This document shows positions 33,414-42,977 of a stretch of DNA of 64,000 nucleotides, piece after piece. The notes under the pieces were generated by a model. That model was given only the letters and a program-made list of their open reading frames with translations, did no database searches and was not told where the DNA came from. The position numbers were made by a program, and so were the translations under genes. Every line of letters begins with the position of its first letter. Within the stretch, counting starts at the first letter, position 1. Source of the stretch: Glutamicibacter nicotianae (lineage in GTDB: Bacteria; Actinomycetota; Actinomycetes; Actinomycetales; Micrococcaceae); the NCBI RefSeq assembly GCF_006539525.1, contig NZ_BJNE01000001.1, positions 186,001 through 250,000 of the forward strand. The letters are read 5' to 3'.

Positions 33414-34823
33414 ATGACCGAAAATACTACCTTCGACGCCGCTGCTAACGGTGTCGATATTGCCGCGCTCAAGAGCCACATCGAAACGAACTTCGAGAAG
33501 ATCCTCGAAGAGCTCACCTCCCTGGTCGCGATCCCAAGCATCGCATGGGAATCCTTCGACCCGCAGAACCTGGAAAAATCAGCTGCTGCCGCTGCCGAAT
33601 TGGCGAAGTCGGCTGGCATGGAGACCGTGGAAATCCTGCGCGAACCAGCGCAGAATGGCGCTATGGGCGCACCTGCCGTTGTCGCGCAGCGCAAGGCGGC
33701 CCCCGGGAAGCCGACCGTGCTGCTCTACGCGCACCACGACGTCCAGCCCCCAGGCAACGAGGCAGACTGGAATACCCCGGTCTTCGAAGCCACGAGGGTA
33801 GGGGACCGGCTGTTCGGACGCGGCGCTGCCGACGACAAGGCGGGCATCATGGTGCACATCGCTGCGATGCGCGCCGTGCTGGATCTCGTCAGCGACTTCG
33901 GCGTTGGCGTAACCTACTTCTTCGAAGGCGAAGAAGAAGCAGGCTCTCCTTCCTTCCGCAACTTCTTGGAAGCGCATCTGGAAAAGCTGGCGGCAGACGT
34001 TATCGTCGTTGCCGACTCGTCCAACTGGTCAGTTGGAACTCCGGCGCTGACCAGTTCATTGCGCGGCATGTGCGCGGCAGAGATCACCGTCCGCTCGCTG
34101 AACCATGCGGTCCATTCTGGCATGTTCGGCGGCCCAGTTCTCGATGGCCCCATCCTGGCTGCCAAGCTGATTTCCAGTTTCCACAATGACGATGGCTCCG
34201 TGGCCGTTGCGGGATTGGTCGCCAACGACGCTGCCGAAGTCGATTTCGATGAAGCCGAGTTCCGCAAGGATTCCGGCGTACTGGATTCCTTCCAGCTCGC
34301 TGGATCCGGGAAAATCACCGACCGCTTATGGAATAAACCAGCACTGAGCGTGATTGGAATGGATATCCCAAGCGTTGACCACTCATCGAATACCTTGCTG
34401 CCGGCAACTCGCTTCAAGGTATCGATGCGGCTGGCGCCAGGGCAGGACCCGGCCGACGCGCTCAAGGCCCTTGAATCACATGTCAAGAGCATTGACCTGC
34501 GTGGCGCCGAAGTTGAATTTGTGGCTACGGAAGCGGGCAACGCCTACAAGGCCGATTTGGATGCTTCAGCTAATGACACTGCGCGCTGGGCACTGGAACA
34601 AGCTTGGGGTGTTGTACCAGTGAATATGGGGCTGGGTGGATCAATTCCATTCATTGCAGATTTGCTGGAAGTCTTCCCGCAGGCCCAGATTCTCGTCACT
34701 GGCGTCGAGGATCCTGATTCGCGCGCGCATTCAGCCAACGAGTCGCTGCACCTGGGCGACTTCAAGCACGCCATTGAAGCTGAAGCACTGATGCTGGCAA
34801 GGATCAACGCCGAGGGACTATGA
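33414..34823 (+). CDS. M20 family dipeptidase
   Basis: A 469-residue zinc peptidase of the M20/M25/M40 family, dipeptidase subgroup. Metal and catalytic motifs are LLYAHHDVQPPG (first His and Asp), RLFGRGAADDKAGIMVH (bridging Asp), FFEGEEEAGSPSF (catalytic Glu pair), and VVADSSNW; the lid/dimerisation domain follows (around residues 200-330), and a terminal SANESLHLGDFKHAIEA carries another expected metal or substrate residue. It is probably cytoplasmic and hydrolyses dipeptides or N-acyl amino acids. Transcribed alone, upstream of the Fe-S insertion gene with a 133-bp gap. Confidence 0.9.
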   Translation: MTENTTFDAAANGVDIAALKSHIETNFEKILEELTSLVAIPSIAWESFDPQNLEKSAAAAAELAKSAGMETVEILREPAQNGAMGAPAVVAQRKAAPGKPTVLLYAHHDVQPPGNEADWNTPVFEATRVGDRLFGRGAADDKAGIMVHIAAMRAVLDLVSDFGVGVTYFFEGEEEAGSPSFRNFLEAHLEKLAADVIVVADSSNWSVGTPALTSSLRGMCAAEITVRSLNHAVHSGMFGGPVLDGPILAAKLISSFHNDDGSVAVAGLVANDAAEVDFDEAEFRKDSGVLDSFQLAGSGKITDRLWNKPALSVIGMDIPSVDHSSNTLLPATRFKVSMRLAPGQDPADALKALESHVKSIDLRGAEVEFVATEAGNAYKADLDASANDTARWALEQAWGVVPVNMGLGGSIPFIADLLEVFPQAQILVTGVEDPDSRAHSANESLHLGDFKHAIEAEALMLARINAEGL

Positions 34824-34956
34824 AGCGTGTCATACGGAGAGACGCAAGGGGAGAAATCTTCAGCGTAGCGACGTAGGATAGAAGTAAGAACAGAGGTGCC
34901 AGCTCCAGAACAAATCTGGGGCTTGGTACCGCGTCGAGCAGTATGGGAGGAAAATC

Positions 34957-35331
34957 ATGACTGCATCTGTTGACCAGACCAAGGGCGACCCAACCGAGGT
35001 TCCAACCCACGAGGTAGAAATTTCCGACGTGGCAGCGGCCAAAGTTCGCTCGCTTCTGGAGCAGGAAGGTCGGGATGATCTTCGTCTCCGCATCGCAGTG
35101 CAGCCAGGAGGCTGCTCGGGCCTGATCTACCAGCTTTATTTCGATGAGCGCATGCTCGATGGCGACGCTGTGCGCGACTTCGACGGCGTTGAAGTCATCG
35201 TCGACAAGATGAGCGTGCCTTATCTTGCTGGCGCATCCATTGATTTCGAGGACACCATCTCGAAGCAGGGCTTCACCATCGACAACCCCGCCGCATCCGG
35301 CTCCTGCGCGTGTGGAGATTCCTTCCACTAG
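34957..35331 (+). CDS. erpA: Iron-sulfur cluster insertion protein (ErpA/HesB type)
   Basis: A 124-residue A-type carrier that transfers Fe-S clusters to apo-proteins. The three conserved cysteines are in QPGGCSGLIYQ and near the C-terminus SGSCACGDSFH; DFEDTISKQGFTIDNP precedes the latter, as in the family. ATG 34957 has GGGAGG upstream. It is followed by the cytochrome oxidase operon, the usual actinobacterial context (erpA, ctaC), which suggests a link to maturation of respiratory complexes, including the Rieske protein encoded nearby. Confidence 0.93.
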   Translation: MTASVDQTKGDPTEVPTHEVEISDVAAAKVRSLLEQEGRDDLRLRIAVQPGGCSGLIYQLYFDERMLDGDAVRDFDGVEVIVDKMSVPYLAGASIDFEDTISKQGFTIDNPAASGSCACGDSFH

Positions 35332-35344
35332 ACCGTAGGGAACT

Positions 35345-35397
35345 AACGCCGCTGTTAAAACGTTGAAGAAATTTCTCGTTAGTACAGCGGCGTTTTT
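35345..35397 (+). terminator. Terminator of erpA
   Basis: AACGCCGCTGT (35345-35355) pairs with ACAGCGGCGTT (35384-35394), the loop being 28 nt with an internal AACG/CGTT pairing, followed by TTTTTC. It separates erpA from ctaC. Confidence 0.75.
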
Positions 35398-35503
35398 CGG
35401 CATTCTGACCCCAAAGAGGGTAAGCTCTACATTAAGTAGTAAAACTATGTTTCCCTTCGTGAGCCACCTCACCGTGCAACTCGTTTAAACCACGAGGTGA
35501 CTT

Positions 35504-36427
35504 ATGAAGACCACATTCTGCACCAACAAAGAGGAAGGGCCGTCTGTGAGTTCGCAAGACCGAACCGGCAGTCGCGGGTCCGCTAAAGCCAAAGTACTGG
35601 CTTTAGTCGGCACTGGCGCATTGCTGCTGACGGGATGTACAGCGGAGGCAAAACGCGGTTGGCTCCCAAACGTGGAGCGCGATACCACCAACCACACCGG
35701 GGCAATCCAGGATTTCTGGGTTAACTCGTGGATCGCTGTTATTGTCATCGGCGTATTGACCTGGGGATTGATGCTCTGGTGCGTCATTGCCTACCGTCGC
35801 CGCAAGAACGATACGGGTTACCCGCGTCAGCTGAGCTACAACCTGCCATTGGAGATCTTCTACACGGCCATTCCTTTGGTCCTTGTTCTAGTCTTCTTTA
35901 GCTTCAACAACAACCTGGAAAAGCAGATCAACGCTCCTGTTGATTCTGAGGTTGTAGTGGACGTCCGAGCCAAGCAATGGGCCTGGGACTTCAACTACAG
36001 CTACCAGGGCACCGAGAAGTACTTTGCCGGCGAACAGGCTCACTTGAACACCGATGGCTCGGAAGGCGTTCGCGAAGAACTGCCAACCTTGTACCTGCCA
36101 GCAGGCAAGTCGGTAACCCTTGAGCTCAATAGCCGCGATGTCATCCACTCCTTCTGGGTCCCAGCCTTCTTGCAGAAGCTGGACATGATCCCAGGCAAGA
36201 CCAACTACATCTACCTGACTCCGCAGGTTGAAGGCAGCTACGACGGCAAGTGCGCCGAGCTTTGCGGCGAGTACCACTCGGAGATGCTCTTCAACGTCGA
36301 GGTTGTCAGCGAGTCCGAGTTCAAGGCTCAGCTGGCGAAGATGGAAGATGGCCACATTGGTGAAGAATACGACCGTCAGCCAAATGCTGTAAACGGCGTA
36401 GTAGTAGAGCACGGGGAAGGAGAGTAA
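35504..36427 (+). CDS. ctaC: Cytochrome c oxidase subunit II
   Basis: A 307-residue membrane subunit of the aa3 oxidase carrying the CuA centre. It has a lipoprotein-type signal (LTGC, cleavage before Cys at about residue 45), two transmembrane helices (about 72-95 and 115-135) and a periplasmic cupredoxin domain. CuA ligands are visible in [11 protein letters not shown] (His) and [12 protein letters not shown] (two Cys, Glu, His, Met). [11 protein letters not shown] is the aromatic electron entry patch. ATG 35504 may be replaced by GTG 35546, which has GGAAGGG upstream and would give a more ordinary signal peptide. First gene of ctaC-ctaD-ctaF with a 2-bp gap. Confidence 0.96.
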   Translation: MKTTFCTNKEEGPSVSSQDRTGSRGSAKAKVLALVGTGALLLTGCTAEAKRGWLPNVERDTTNHTGAIQDFWVNSWIAVIVIGVLTWGLMLWCVIAYRRRKNDTGYPRQLSYNLPLEIFYTAIPLVLVLVFFSFNNNLEKQINAPVDSEVVVDVRAKQWAWDFNYSYQGTEKYFAGEQAHLNTDGSEGVREELPTLYLPAGKSVTLELNSRDVIHSFWVPAFLQKLDMIPGKTNYIYLTPQVEGSYDGKCAELCGEYHSEMLFNVEVVSESEFKAQLAKMEDGHIGEEYDRQPNAVNGVVVEHGEGE

Positions 36428-36429
36428 TC

Positions 36430-38148
36430 ATGACAACGTTCGAATATGCGACTGACGACGTAAAGTCGATTGCCCCAGCCGTAGTGCCGAAGTCTAAGGG
36501 TCGTCTGTTCGTCGACTACATCACTTCGACCGACCACAAGAAGATCGGGTACATGTACCTGATCAGCTCGTTCATCCTGTTCTGCATCGGCGGCCTGATG
36601 GCGCTGCTGATTCGTGCAGAGCTGTTCGAACCAGGCATGCAGATCCTGCAGACCAAGGAACAGTACAACCAGCTGTTCACCATGCACGGCACCGTCATGC
36701 TCCTGATGTTCGCAACCCCGCTGTTCGCTGGTTTCGCCAACGTCATGATGCCTCTGCAGATCGGCTCGCCGGATGTGGCCTTCCCACGTCTGAACGCCTT
36801 GGCATTCTGGTTCTTCTCGCTGGGCTCGATTATCGCCCTGGCCGGCTACCTCACCCCTCAGGGTGCAGCTAGCTTCGGTTGGTTCGCGTACGCACCGCTG
36901 TCGAACACCACCTTCTCGCCAGGCATCGGCGGCGACCTCTGGGTCTTCGGCCTTGCACTGTCGGGCTTCGGTACCATCCTTGGCGCCGTCAACTTCATCA
37001 CCACCATCATCTGCCTGCGCGCGCCTGGCATGACCATGTGGCGCATGTCGATCTTCTCGTGGAACACCCTGATCACCTCGTTGCTGGTCCTGATGGCCTT
37101 CCCGCCGCTGGCAGCTGCCCTGTTCGCACTGGGTGCAGACCGCCGCTTCGGCGCTCACATCTTCGATCCGGACAATGGCGGTGCCGTACTCTGGCAGCAC
37201 CTGTTCTGGTTCTTCGGCCACCCTGAGGTATACATCATTGCCTTGCCGTTCTTCGGCATCGTCTCTGAGATCTTCCCAGTGTTCTCCCGCAAGCCGATCT
37301 TCGGCTACAAGGGCCTGGTCTTCGCGACCATCGCAATTGCCGCCCTGTCGGTTTCCGTGTGGGCACACCACATGTACGTCACCGGCTCGGTCATGCTGCC
37401 ATTCTTCGGCTTCATGACCATGCTGATCGCGGTTCCAACCGGTGTGAAGTTCTTCAACTGGATCGGTACCCTGTGGCGCGGCTCGATCACCTTCGAAACC
37501 CCCATGCTCTGGAGCATGGGCTTCATGATCACCTTCCTGTTCGGCGGCCTGACCGGCATCATCCTGTCGGCTCCGTCCCTGGACTTCCACGTATCGGATA
37601 CCTACTTCGTTGTGGCCCACTTCCACTACGTCGTCTTCGGTACCGTCGTGTTCGCGATGTTCGCTGGCTTCTACTTCTGGTGGCCAAAGTGGACCGGCAA
37701 GATGCTCAACGAGCGCCTTGGCAAGATCCACTTCTGGTTGCTGTTCATCGGCTTCCACGGCACTTTCCTGATCCAGCACTGGCTGGGCGTCATGGGCATG
37801 CCACGTCGCTACGCCGACTACATGCCTGAAGATGGCTTCACCACCATGAACCAGGTATCGACCGTCTTCGCATTCATCCTGGGTGCATCGATGATTCCAT
37901 TCTTCTGGAACGTGTGGGTAACCCACCGAAACGCCAAGAAGGTTGAAGTTGACGATCCATGGGGCTTCGGCGCATCGCTGGAGTGGGCAACCTCTTGCCC
38001 TCCACCACGTCACAACTTCCACTCCATCCCTCGCATCCGTTCGGAGCGTCCAGCACTGGATCTGCACCACCCGGAACTGAGCGGACGGGTTACCCCCGAA
38101 ACTCCGGTTGCGAAGATCTTCGGCTCGGCTGACCAGAAGGACGTATAA
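36430..38148 (+). CDS. ctaD: Cytochrome c oxidase subunit I
   Basis: The catalytic subunit of the aa3-type terminal oxidase, 572 residues with 12 predicted transmembrane helices. Heme a ligand in [15 protein letters not shown], the CuB-Tyr-crosslink motif in [18 protein letters not shown], and the heme ligands in [17 protein letters not shown] (heme a3 and a) are clear, giving an A-type enzyme. The C-terminal 70 residues form a hydrophilic cytoplasmic tail ([17 protein letters not shown]). Starts 2 bp after ctaC; ctaF follows 2 bp later. Confidence 0.98.
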   Translation: MTTFEYATDDVKSIAPAVVPKSKGRLFVDYITSTDHKKIGYMYLISSFILFCIGGLMALLIRAELFEPGMQILQTKEQYNQLFTMHGTVMLLMFATPLFAGFANVMMPLQIGSPDVAFPRLNALAFWFFSLGSIIALAGYLTPQGAASFGWFAYAPLSNTTFSPGIGGDLWVFGLALSGFGTILGAVNFITTIICLRAPGMTMWRMSIFSWNTLITSLLVLMAFPPLAAALFALGADRRFGAHIFDPDNGGAVLWQHLFWFFGHPEVYIIALPFFGIVSEIFPVFSRKPIFGYKGLVFATIAIAALSVSVWAHHMYVTGSVMLPFFGFMTMLIAVPTGVKFFNWIGTLWRGSITFETPMLWSMGFMITFLFGGLTGIILSAPSLDFHVSDTYFVVAHFHYVVFGTVVFAMFAGFYFWWPKWTGKMLNERLGKIHFWLLFIGFHGTFLIQHWLGVMGMPRRYADYMPEDGFTTMNQVSTVFAFILGASMIPFFWNVWVTHRNAKKVEVDDPWGFGASLEWATSCPPPRHNFHSIPRIRSERPALDLHHPELSGRVTPETPVAKIFGSADQKDV

Positions 38149-38150
38149 CG

Positions 38151-38552
38151 ATGAAAGTTGAATCCTGGATTTTCCTGGGTGGCGTCTTCTTCTTCACCCC
38201 GGTAGCAATTGTCTACGGTTACATGACCAACTGGGAAGAATGGGTCGGATTGCTGGCCTTGATCATGCTGGTTGGACTCTCGGCAATGGTAGGCGGCTAC
38301 TTGCTGTTCACCGCTAAGCGCGTTGGCAACCGGCCGGAGGACCGTGTGGATGGCGAAATCCACGAGAACGCGGGCGATATCGGAATGTTCTCCCCATGGA
38401 GCTGGTGGCCATTGGTCCTGGCATCCGCGGCAGCTGTTGGCTTCCTTGGCCTGGCTGTCGGCTGGTGGGTCTTCTTCATCGGCGCCGGCTTGGCCGTCGT
38501 TGGTGTGACCGGCTGGGTTTACGAATACAGCCGTGGCGATCACGCTCACTAA
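38151..38552 (+). CDS. ctaF: Cytochrome c oxidase subunit IV (actinobacterial)
   Basis: A 133-residue small subunit specific to the actinobacterial aa3 oxidase. Four hydrophobic segments are present (about residues 6-26, 30-52, 83-103 and 105-123), with the conserved NRPEDRVDGEIHENAGDIGMFSPWSWWP loop between the second and third. It starts 2 bp after ctaD, and the operon ends in a strong terminator. Known to belong to the bcc-aa3 supercomplex. Confidence 0.95.
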   Translation: MKVESWIFLGGVFFFTPVAIVYGYMTNWEEWVGLLALIMLVGLSAMVGGYLLFTAKRVGNRPEDRVDGEIHENAGDIGMFSPWSWWPLVLASAAAVGFLGLAVGWWVFFIGAGLAVVGVTGWVYEYSRGDHAH

Positions 38553-38564
38553 GCAGTAACCCTG

Positions 38565-38607
38565 ACGGGGTGGCAAGCACTTTTGCTTGCCACCCCGTTA
38601 GTCTTTT
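38565..38607 (+). terminator. Terminator of ctaCDF
   Basis: A perfect 15-bp stem (arms 38565-38579 and 38584-38598, 4-nt loop) followed by TAGTCTTTT, 12 bp after the ctaF stop. Confidence 0.88.
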
Positions 38608-38665
38608 AATAACAGTTCTTCGAAGGCAATTGGCCCTCGGGATATCCAGTTCGAGGAGATGCAGC

Positions 38666-39448
38666 ATGCGCCACGCACCGCAGCCACACGTTCAGGCGCA
38701 CCTTGATCCGCAGAGCAAGCAAAGCAAGTACCGGCAGATCCGCGAGATTCTCAAGACCCATGCGCGCGAAGCCTGCAAACCCGGCTACAAGCTGCCACCC
38801 GAACGCGTGCTGGCTGAGCACTTCGGCGTGGCCCGCAAAACCATCCGGCAAGCCATCGACGCGCTGGTCGATGAACAGGTGCTCAAGCGGGTAGTCGGAA
38901 TTGGGACCTTCGTCGTGCCCGAGAAACTGGATCTCCGTGTCCGCCTGCACTCCTACTCCGAGGACATGATGCGCCGCGGCATGGTTCCCGATGCCCACGT
39001 ACTCGAATTCGCGGAGATCAAGGCCAACGCCAGCCTTGCGGCGCAGCTGATGGTGGAGGAGGGCACAGCAGTCGTCCAGTTCAAGCGCCTGCTGCTCGCC
39101 GATGGCATTCCCATGAGCCTGGACGAGAACTATATGCCCGCTGATCTCGTGCCGGGTTTCGTGGACGGCGAGCCGCCGTCCAAGCTATATCAAGCCTTGC
39201 ACGAGCGCTACGGCATCTTGCTTGAATGGGGCGAGGATCAAGTGGAAAGCACTGCAGCCAGCAAGAGGCAAGCGGTGCTCTTGGGCGTAGACCCCGGCTT
39301 CCCGCTCCTGCAGATCACGCGCTACGCCTACATCGGCGATCGGTTGGCCGACTATTCTGTCTCGCTCTACCGGTCGGACCGCTACAAGCTGTTCGTTCCA
39401 TTGCAGCGAGTCGGTACTCGCACGCCACGCTACACGGACACCTTCTGA
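38666..39448 (+). CDS. GntR family regulator with UTRA domain
   Basis: A 260-residue transcription factor. The N-terminal winged helix (about residues 20-90: YRQIREILKTHAREACKPGY, KLPPERVLAEHFGVARKTIR, QAIDALVDEQVLKRVVGIGTFV) is the GntR type, and the C-terminal part (about 100-255) is an UTRA effector-binding domain (ARGMV-like MMRRGMVPDAHVLEF, VVQFKRLLLADGIPMSLDENY, ITRYAYIGDRLADYSVSLYR). This HutC-subfamily layout usually senses sugars or histidine derivatives; the effector here is unknown and no target operon is adjacent. ATG 38666 has GAGGAG upstream. It sits between the two halves of the respiratory locus, next to IS-like debris, so it may be a later insertion. Confidence 0.88.
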   Translation: MRHAPQPHVQAHLDPQSKQSKYRQIREILKTHAREACKPGYKLPPERVLAEHFGVARKTIRQAIDALVDEQVLKRVVGIGTFVVPEKLDLRVRLHSYSEDMMRRGMVPDAHVLEFAEIKANASLAAQLMVEEGTAVVQFKRLLLADGIPMSLDENYMPADLVPGFVDGEPPSKLYQALHERYGILLEWGEDQVESTAASKRQAVLLGVDPGFPLLQITRYAYIGDRLADYSVSLYRSDRYKLFVPLQRVGTRTPRYTDTF

Positions 39449-39487
39449 GCCTAGGCTTGCGACTCGGGTGTCAAGGAAATTGGTTTC

Positions 39488-39575
39488 TGCCCAACAGCGG
39501 CCATGAATAATGCCCACTGATGGCCAACAGAACTGCACGTTGACGGTCAGCAGCACCACTGCACACTGGCCTATC
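39488..39575. repeat. Tandem 23-bp repeats resembling an IS21-type transposon end
   Basis: Four imperfect copies of a TGCCCAcTGatGGCCA-like unit start at 39488, 39511, 39534 and 39560, spacings 23, 23 and 26 bp (TGCCCAACAGCGGCCA, TGCCCACTGATGGCCA, TGCACGTTGACGGTCA, TGCACACTGGCCTA). IS21-family elements have multiple internal terminal repeats of this size as transposase sites. No istA/istB gene remains. Assignment to IS21 is from pattern memory, not a database match. Confidence 0.45.
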
Positions 39576-40130
39576 CGCGCAAGCACGGCGGCGACCGTCA
39601 TCCATCGCAACAACCCAACCTCCAAAACGCCATCTCCAGGTCCTCATCAACTATTCCAACGACGGTGCCGGCCTTGATCTCTTGAAAGTGTGTCAGGGGA
39701 GAGACGCAGCAAGTTGGCTGCTGCAGGGAATAGGCCTAGATCGCTTCCTGGAGCTGGACTCTTGCCTGGGCAGCAACCAGCTTGAGCAACCACAGTCGTG
39801 AGCGGCTCCGATCCGGAATTGCGGCTGGCTGGTGGCCTCCCAGATTCATCTGCAGACGGCATTCCGCTTCCTCGCGGGTGAAGAGCAATGGAGCCTACGC
39901 GCACAGGTTGAATCAACCATCGCAGCAGGTTCTTGGCCGCACCCGGTAACCCAACGCCTTTTGCGAACCTGGCGGGAGAGCAAGGCCTTGCTGGCCCCGG
40001 CATCGCATGCTGGCACAGCGCCAGAAGCCCTTCTAATCGACTGGGAGATCCGTGGATGGCCCCGACCTCATGTTCGCGGCATTGGCTGGCGCTCTGGTGC
40101 ACACAAGGCCGCAGGAAAGATGGGTTAACG
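39576..40130. other. Gene-poor decayed stretch between GntR and qcrB
   Basis: No convincing gene. A plus-strand frame (about 39802-40128) and a minus-strand frame (about 39647-40102) are open for roughly 100 and 150 codons, but neither has an RBS or any recognisable domain. Together with the 23-bp repeats just upstream, the stretch looks like degraded mobile DNA inserted between ctaCDF-side and qcr-side genes. Confidence 0.45.
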
Positions 40131-40167
40131 AAGGGAGGGACACACCTTGCGGTGTGTCCCTCCCTTT
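40131..40167. terminator. Bidirectional terminator at the qcrB 3' end
   Basis: AAGGGAGGGACACACC (40131-40146) and GGTGTGTCCCTCCCTT (40151-40166) are perfect 16-bp complements with a 4-nt loop, 21 bp after the qcrB stop on the minus strand. T-runs are short on both sides. Confidence 0.8.
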
Positions 40168-40187
40168 GTGACTAACTCGAGTCGCTA

Positions 40188-41855
40188 TTACTTAGTGATC
40201 GAGTCCTGCTTGTCGCCTTCGACCTCATGGTGGCCGTGGGATGCATGAGCAGCTTCCAGCTCCGATGGGGTTACCGGGGCGACGCGGTCTTCGAAGAAGA
40301 ACTTCGACAGTGCCGCACGACGCTTCTCCGAACCGGAGACGTGTCCTGCTGCATCAGGCTGAGCCGGGATGTACTGGCGATCAACGTAGTTGGTCAGCAG
40401 GTAACGCTTGTAGACATCAATTTCCTCGTGCTTCTCCGAGAAGCCACCCTCAGGCGACATCTGGATGATGCCAGCTTCGCGGCCGTGCAGGACGATCTCG
40501 CGATCCTTGCGCTGCAGCGACAGGCAGATACGGCGAGTCAGCCAGAAGCCCAGGATCGGGCCGAGGAAGAACAGCGCGCGCAACCAGTAGGTCACGTCAT
40601 TCAGCGCCACGTGGAAGTGCGTTGCGATCAAGTCAGAGGATGCAGCTGCCCACATCACGCTGTAGAAGATCACACCGGCAACACCCATAGCCGTACGGAA
40701 TGGAGCGTTGCGTGGACGGTCGAGCAGGTGGTGCTCGCGGTCATCCTTGGTGACCCAGCGTTCGATCCATGGCCAGGCGAACATCACTGCGAACAGTGCG
40801 CCGGCAGGAACCAATGCTGGCAGCAGGACGGACAGCACCAGGGTGTTGTCGCCCCATGGGAATGGAATGATCCATTCGAAGCTGAAGTTGCCAAGCACAC
40901 CAGGCATCAGGCGCAGAGCGCCATCAACGAAGCCGATGTACCAGTCCGGCTGGGTACCAGCCGATACAGGGGATGGGTCGTAAGGCCCGTAGTTCCATAC
41001 CGGGTTGATCTGGAACAGGCCAGCAATCAATGCCACGATGCCGAAGACGATGAAGAAGAATCCACCGGCCTTCGCTGCGTAGACCGGGCCAACAGGGAAG
41101 CCAACAACGTTGTCGTTGGTGCGGCCTGGGCCTGGGTACTGGGTGTGCTTGTGGGTCACAACCATGAACAGGTGGATCACAATCAGCAGGATGATGATCG
41201 CAGGAACGATCATGATGTGCAGCGAGTACAGACGCGGGATCACCGTATCGCCTGGGAACTCTCCGCCGAAGAAGAACATCGACAGGTAGGTGCCCACGAT
41301 TGGCAGAGCCTTCATGACGCCATCGATAATGCGCAGGCCGTTACCGGACAGCAGGTCATCCGGCAGGGAGTAGCCGGTGAAACCGGCAGCCAGACCCATG
41401 ATCAGCAGCACGCCGCCAACAACCCAGTTCAGTTCACGTGGGCGACGGAATGCGCCGGTGAAGAATACGCGCAGCATGTGCACGGAGAGGGAAGCAACAA
41501 ACAGCAGTGCCGACCAGTGGTGCACCTGGCGCATGAACAGGCCGCCGCGCACGTCGAAGGAGATCTCCATGGTCGAGGCCATAGCCGTCGACATGCCGAT
41601 GCCCTTCATCGGTACATACGAACCGTTGTAGGTGACGTGCGCCATCGACGGATCGAAGAAGAAGGTCAGGAAGGTGCCGGAGAGCAGCAGCAGCACGAAG
41701 GTGTACATCGCCACTTCACCGAACATGAACGACCAGTGGTCAGGGAAGATCTTGCGACCGAATTCCTTGACGATGCCCGACGCGCCAACGCGGGAGTCCA
41801 CGAAGTTCGCGATGCGACCGGTAGCGGTCGATGCTTGGTACTCGTTAGTAGCCAT
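40188..41855 (-). CDS. qcrB: Cytochrome bc1 complex cytochrome b subunit
   Basis: A 555-residue membrane subunit with the quinol sites and two b hemes of the actinobacterial bcc complex. The heme-ligand helices contain RQVHHWSALLFVASLSVHMLRVF and an RLYSLHIMIVPAIIILLIVIHLF-like helix; quinol-site motifs are FTGYSLPDDLLSGNG (Qo region) and the PEWY-like QPDWYIGFVDGALRL. The C-terminal extension of about 130 residues (LSLQRKDREIVLHGREAG...) is typical of actinobacterial QcrB. It is the last gene of ctaE-qcrC-qcrA-qcrB, 2 bp from qcrA, and ends at a terminator. Confidence 0.97.
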   Translation of the reverse strand: MATNEYQASTATGRIANFVDSRVGASGIVKEFGRKIFPDHWSFMFGEVAMYTFVLLLLSGTFLTFFFDPSMAHVTYNGSYVPMKGIGMSTAMASTMEISFDVRGGLFMRQVHHWSALLFVASLSVHMLRVFFTGAFRRPRELNWVVGGVLLIMGLAAGFTGYSLPDDLLSGNGLRIIDGVMKALPIVGTYLSMFFFGGEFPGDTVIPRLYSLHIMIVPAIIILLIVIHLFMVVTHKHTQYPGPGRTNDNVVGFPVGPVYAAKAGGFFFIVFGIVALIAGLFQINPVWNYGPYDPSPVSAGTQPDWYIGFVDGALRLMPGVLGNFSFEWIIPFPWGDNTLVLSVLLPALVPAGALFAVMFAWPWIERWVTKDDREHHLLDRPRNAPFRTAMGVAGVIFYSVMWAAASSDLIATHFHVALNDVTYWLRALFFLGPILGFWLTRRICLSLQRKDREIVLHGREAGIIQMSPEGGFSEKHEEIDVYKRYLLTNYVDRQYIPAQPDAAGHVSGSEKRRAALSKFFFEDRVAPVTPSELEAAHASHGHHEVEGDKQDSITK

Positions 41856-41857
41856 GA

Positions 41858-42907
41858 TTAACCACGCTCCCAGTACGATGGGCCAACTGGCTCGTGGAAG
41901 TCACTCTGGGCGACCAGGTAGCCCTCGGAGTCCACGGTGATTGGCAGCTGCGGCAGTGCGTGGCCAGCCGGGCCGAAGATGACCTTGCATTCCTGCGTCA
42001 GGTCAAAGGTCGACTGGTGGCATGGGCACAGCAAGTGGTGGGTGTGCTGCTCGTACAGAGCAATCGGGCAACCAACGTGGGTGCAAATCTTGGAGTACGC
42101 GACGATGCCGTCGACGTTCCAGGTTTCACGCCCCTCGGAGATCTGCATTTCCGCTGGATCCATGCGCATCAGCAGAACGACGGCCTTGGCCTTTTCGTTC
42201 AGCGGGTGCTCGGCCTCGTTCAGGCCTTCTGGGATCACGTGGAAAGCAGAACCGATCTGCACGTCCGAAGCCTTGATCGGGGTACCGGATGGGTCGCGGG
42301 TCAGACGGACGCCCTTGTCCCACATGGTGTGGCGCAGGGAATCGATCATCTGGCTCGCGGTGTTGCCGGTGCGATCCAGGTCGCGGAACATGAAGATTGC
42401 CGGGATTGGAGCCAAGGCAATGGCGCCGATCAGGGTATTGCGGATCAGCGGACGACGCTTGATGCCGGATTCCTCGATAACGGTATCGATGATCTCGACG
42501 GCATCCTGGCGATCTTCTTCCGAGCGGATCTCGTGGCGCATTTCCATGAGCTCGTGATCCGGCATCAGGGTCTTGGCCCAGTGAACAATACCCACACCGA
42601 TACCAAGCATCGCGAAGGCGGTGCCCAGTCCCAGTGCAGCGTTCTGCACACGCAGTTCAGCGAAGGTCATCTCGCCTAGGCGGCCCAGGACGAAGTAGGC
42701 CACGAAGAAGAAGAGCGTGCCGATGATGGAGATGGTAAATAGGAGCGCTACTTGACGCTCATGTCGCTTGGCTGCGCGCGGATCGCGGTCTGCGAGACGC
42801 GGACGATGCGGTGGTAGGCCCGGATCTGGGAAACGATCCTGAGCTACATCGTCAGCCTTAGCAACGGTGCCCGAGTTTTCGGGACTGCCGTGACTATGGT
42901 CGCCCAT
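41858..42907 (-). CDS. qcrA: Rieske iron-sulfur subunit of bc1 complex
   Basis: A 349-residue subunit with three transmembrane helices (about residues 58-78, 90-110 and 155-175), the actinobacterial arrangement, and a C-terminal Rieske domain binding a 2Fe-2S cluster through CTHVGCPI and CPCHQSTFD (two Cys and two His). The N-terminus is charged and cytoplasmic (GSPENSGTVAKADDVAQDRF). It accepts electrons from menaquinol and passes them to QcrC. Gap to qcrB 2 bp, and to qcrC 70 bp. Confidence 0.97.
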   Translation of the reverse strand: MGDHSHGSPENSGTVAKADDVAQDRFPDPGLPPHRPRLADRDPRAAKRHERQVALLFTISIIGTLFFFVAYFVLGRLGEMTFAELRVQNAALGLGTAFAMLGIGVGIVHWAKTLMPDHELMEMRHEIRSEEDRQDAVEIIDTVIEESGIKRRPLIRNTLIGAIALAPIPAIFMFRDLDRTGNTASQMIDSLRHTMWDKGVRLTRDPSGTPIKASDVQIGSAFHVIPEGLNEAEHPLNEKAKAVVLLMRMDPAEMQISEGRETWNVDGIVAYSKICTHVGCPIALYEQHTHHLLCPCHQSTFDLTQECKVIFGPAGHALPQLPITVDSEGYLVAQSDFHEPVGPSYWERG

Positions 42908-42977
42908 GTTTCTCTCTCATCCTTCTGTTAGGAAATTATGTACGTAGTGATGGTTACGGCCGTGGCCGTGGTTTGCC

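Noticed and set aside
36376-38070. 560-codon minus-strand frame opposite ctaD, and a similar plus-strand frame (40227-41861) opposite qcrB
   Set aside because: Both overlap well-identified respiratory genes on the other strand and have skewed, repetitive composition.
39802-40128. Plus-strand frame of about 100 codons in the GntR-qcrB gap
   Set aside because: No RBS, no recognisable domain, and located in a stretch with decayed IS-like repeats.
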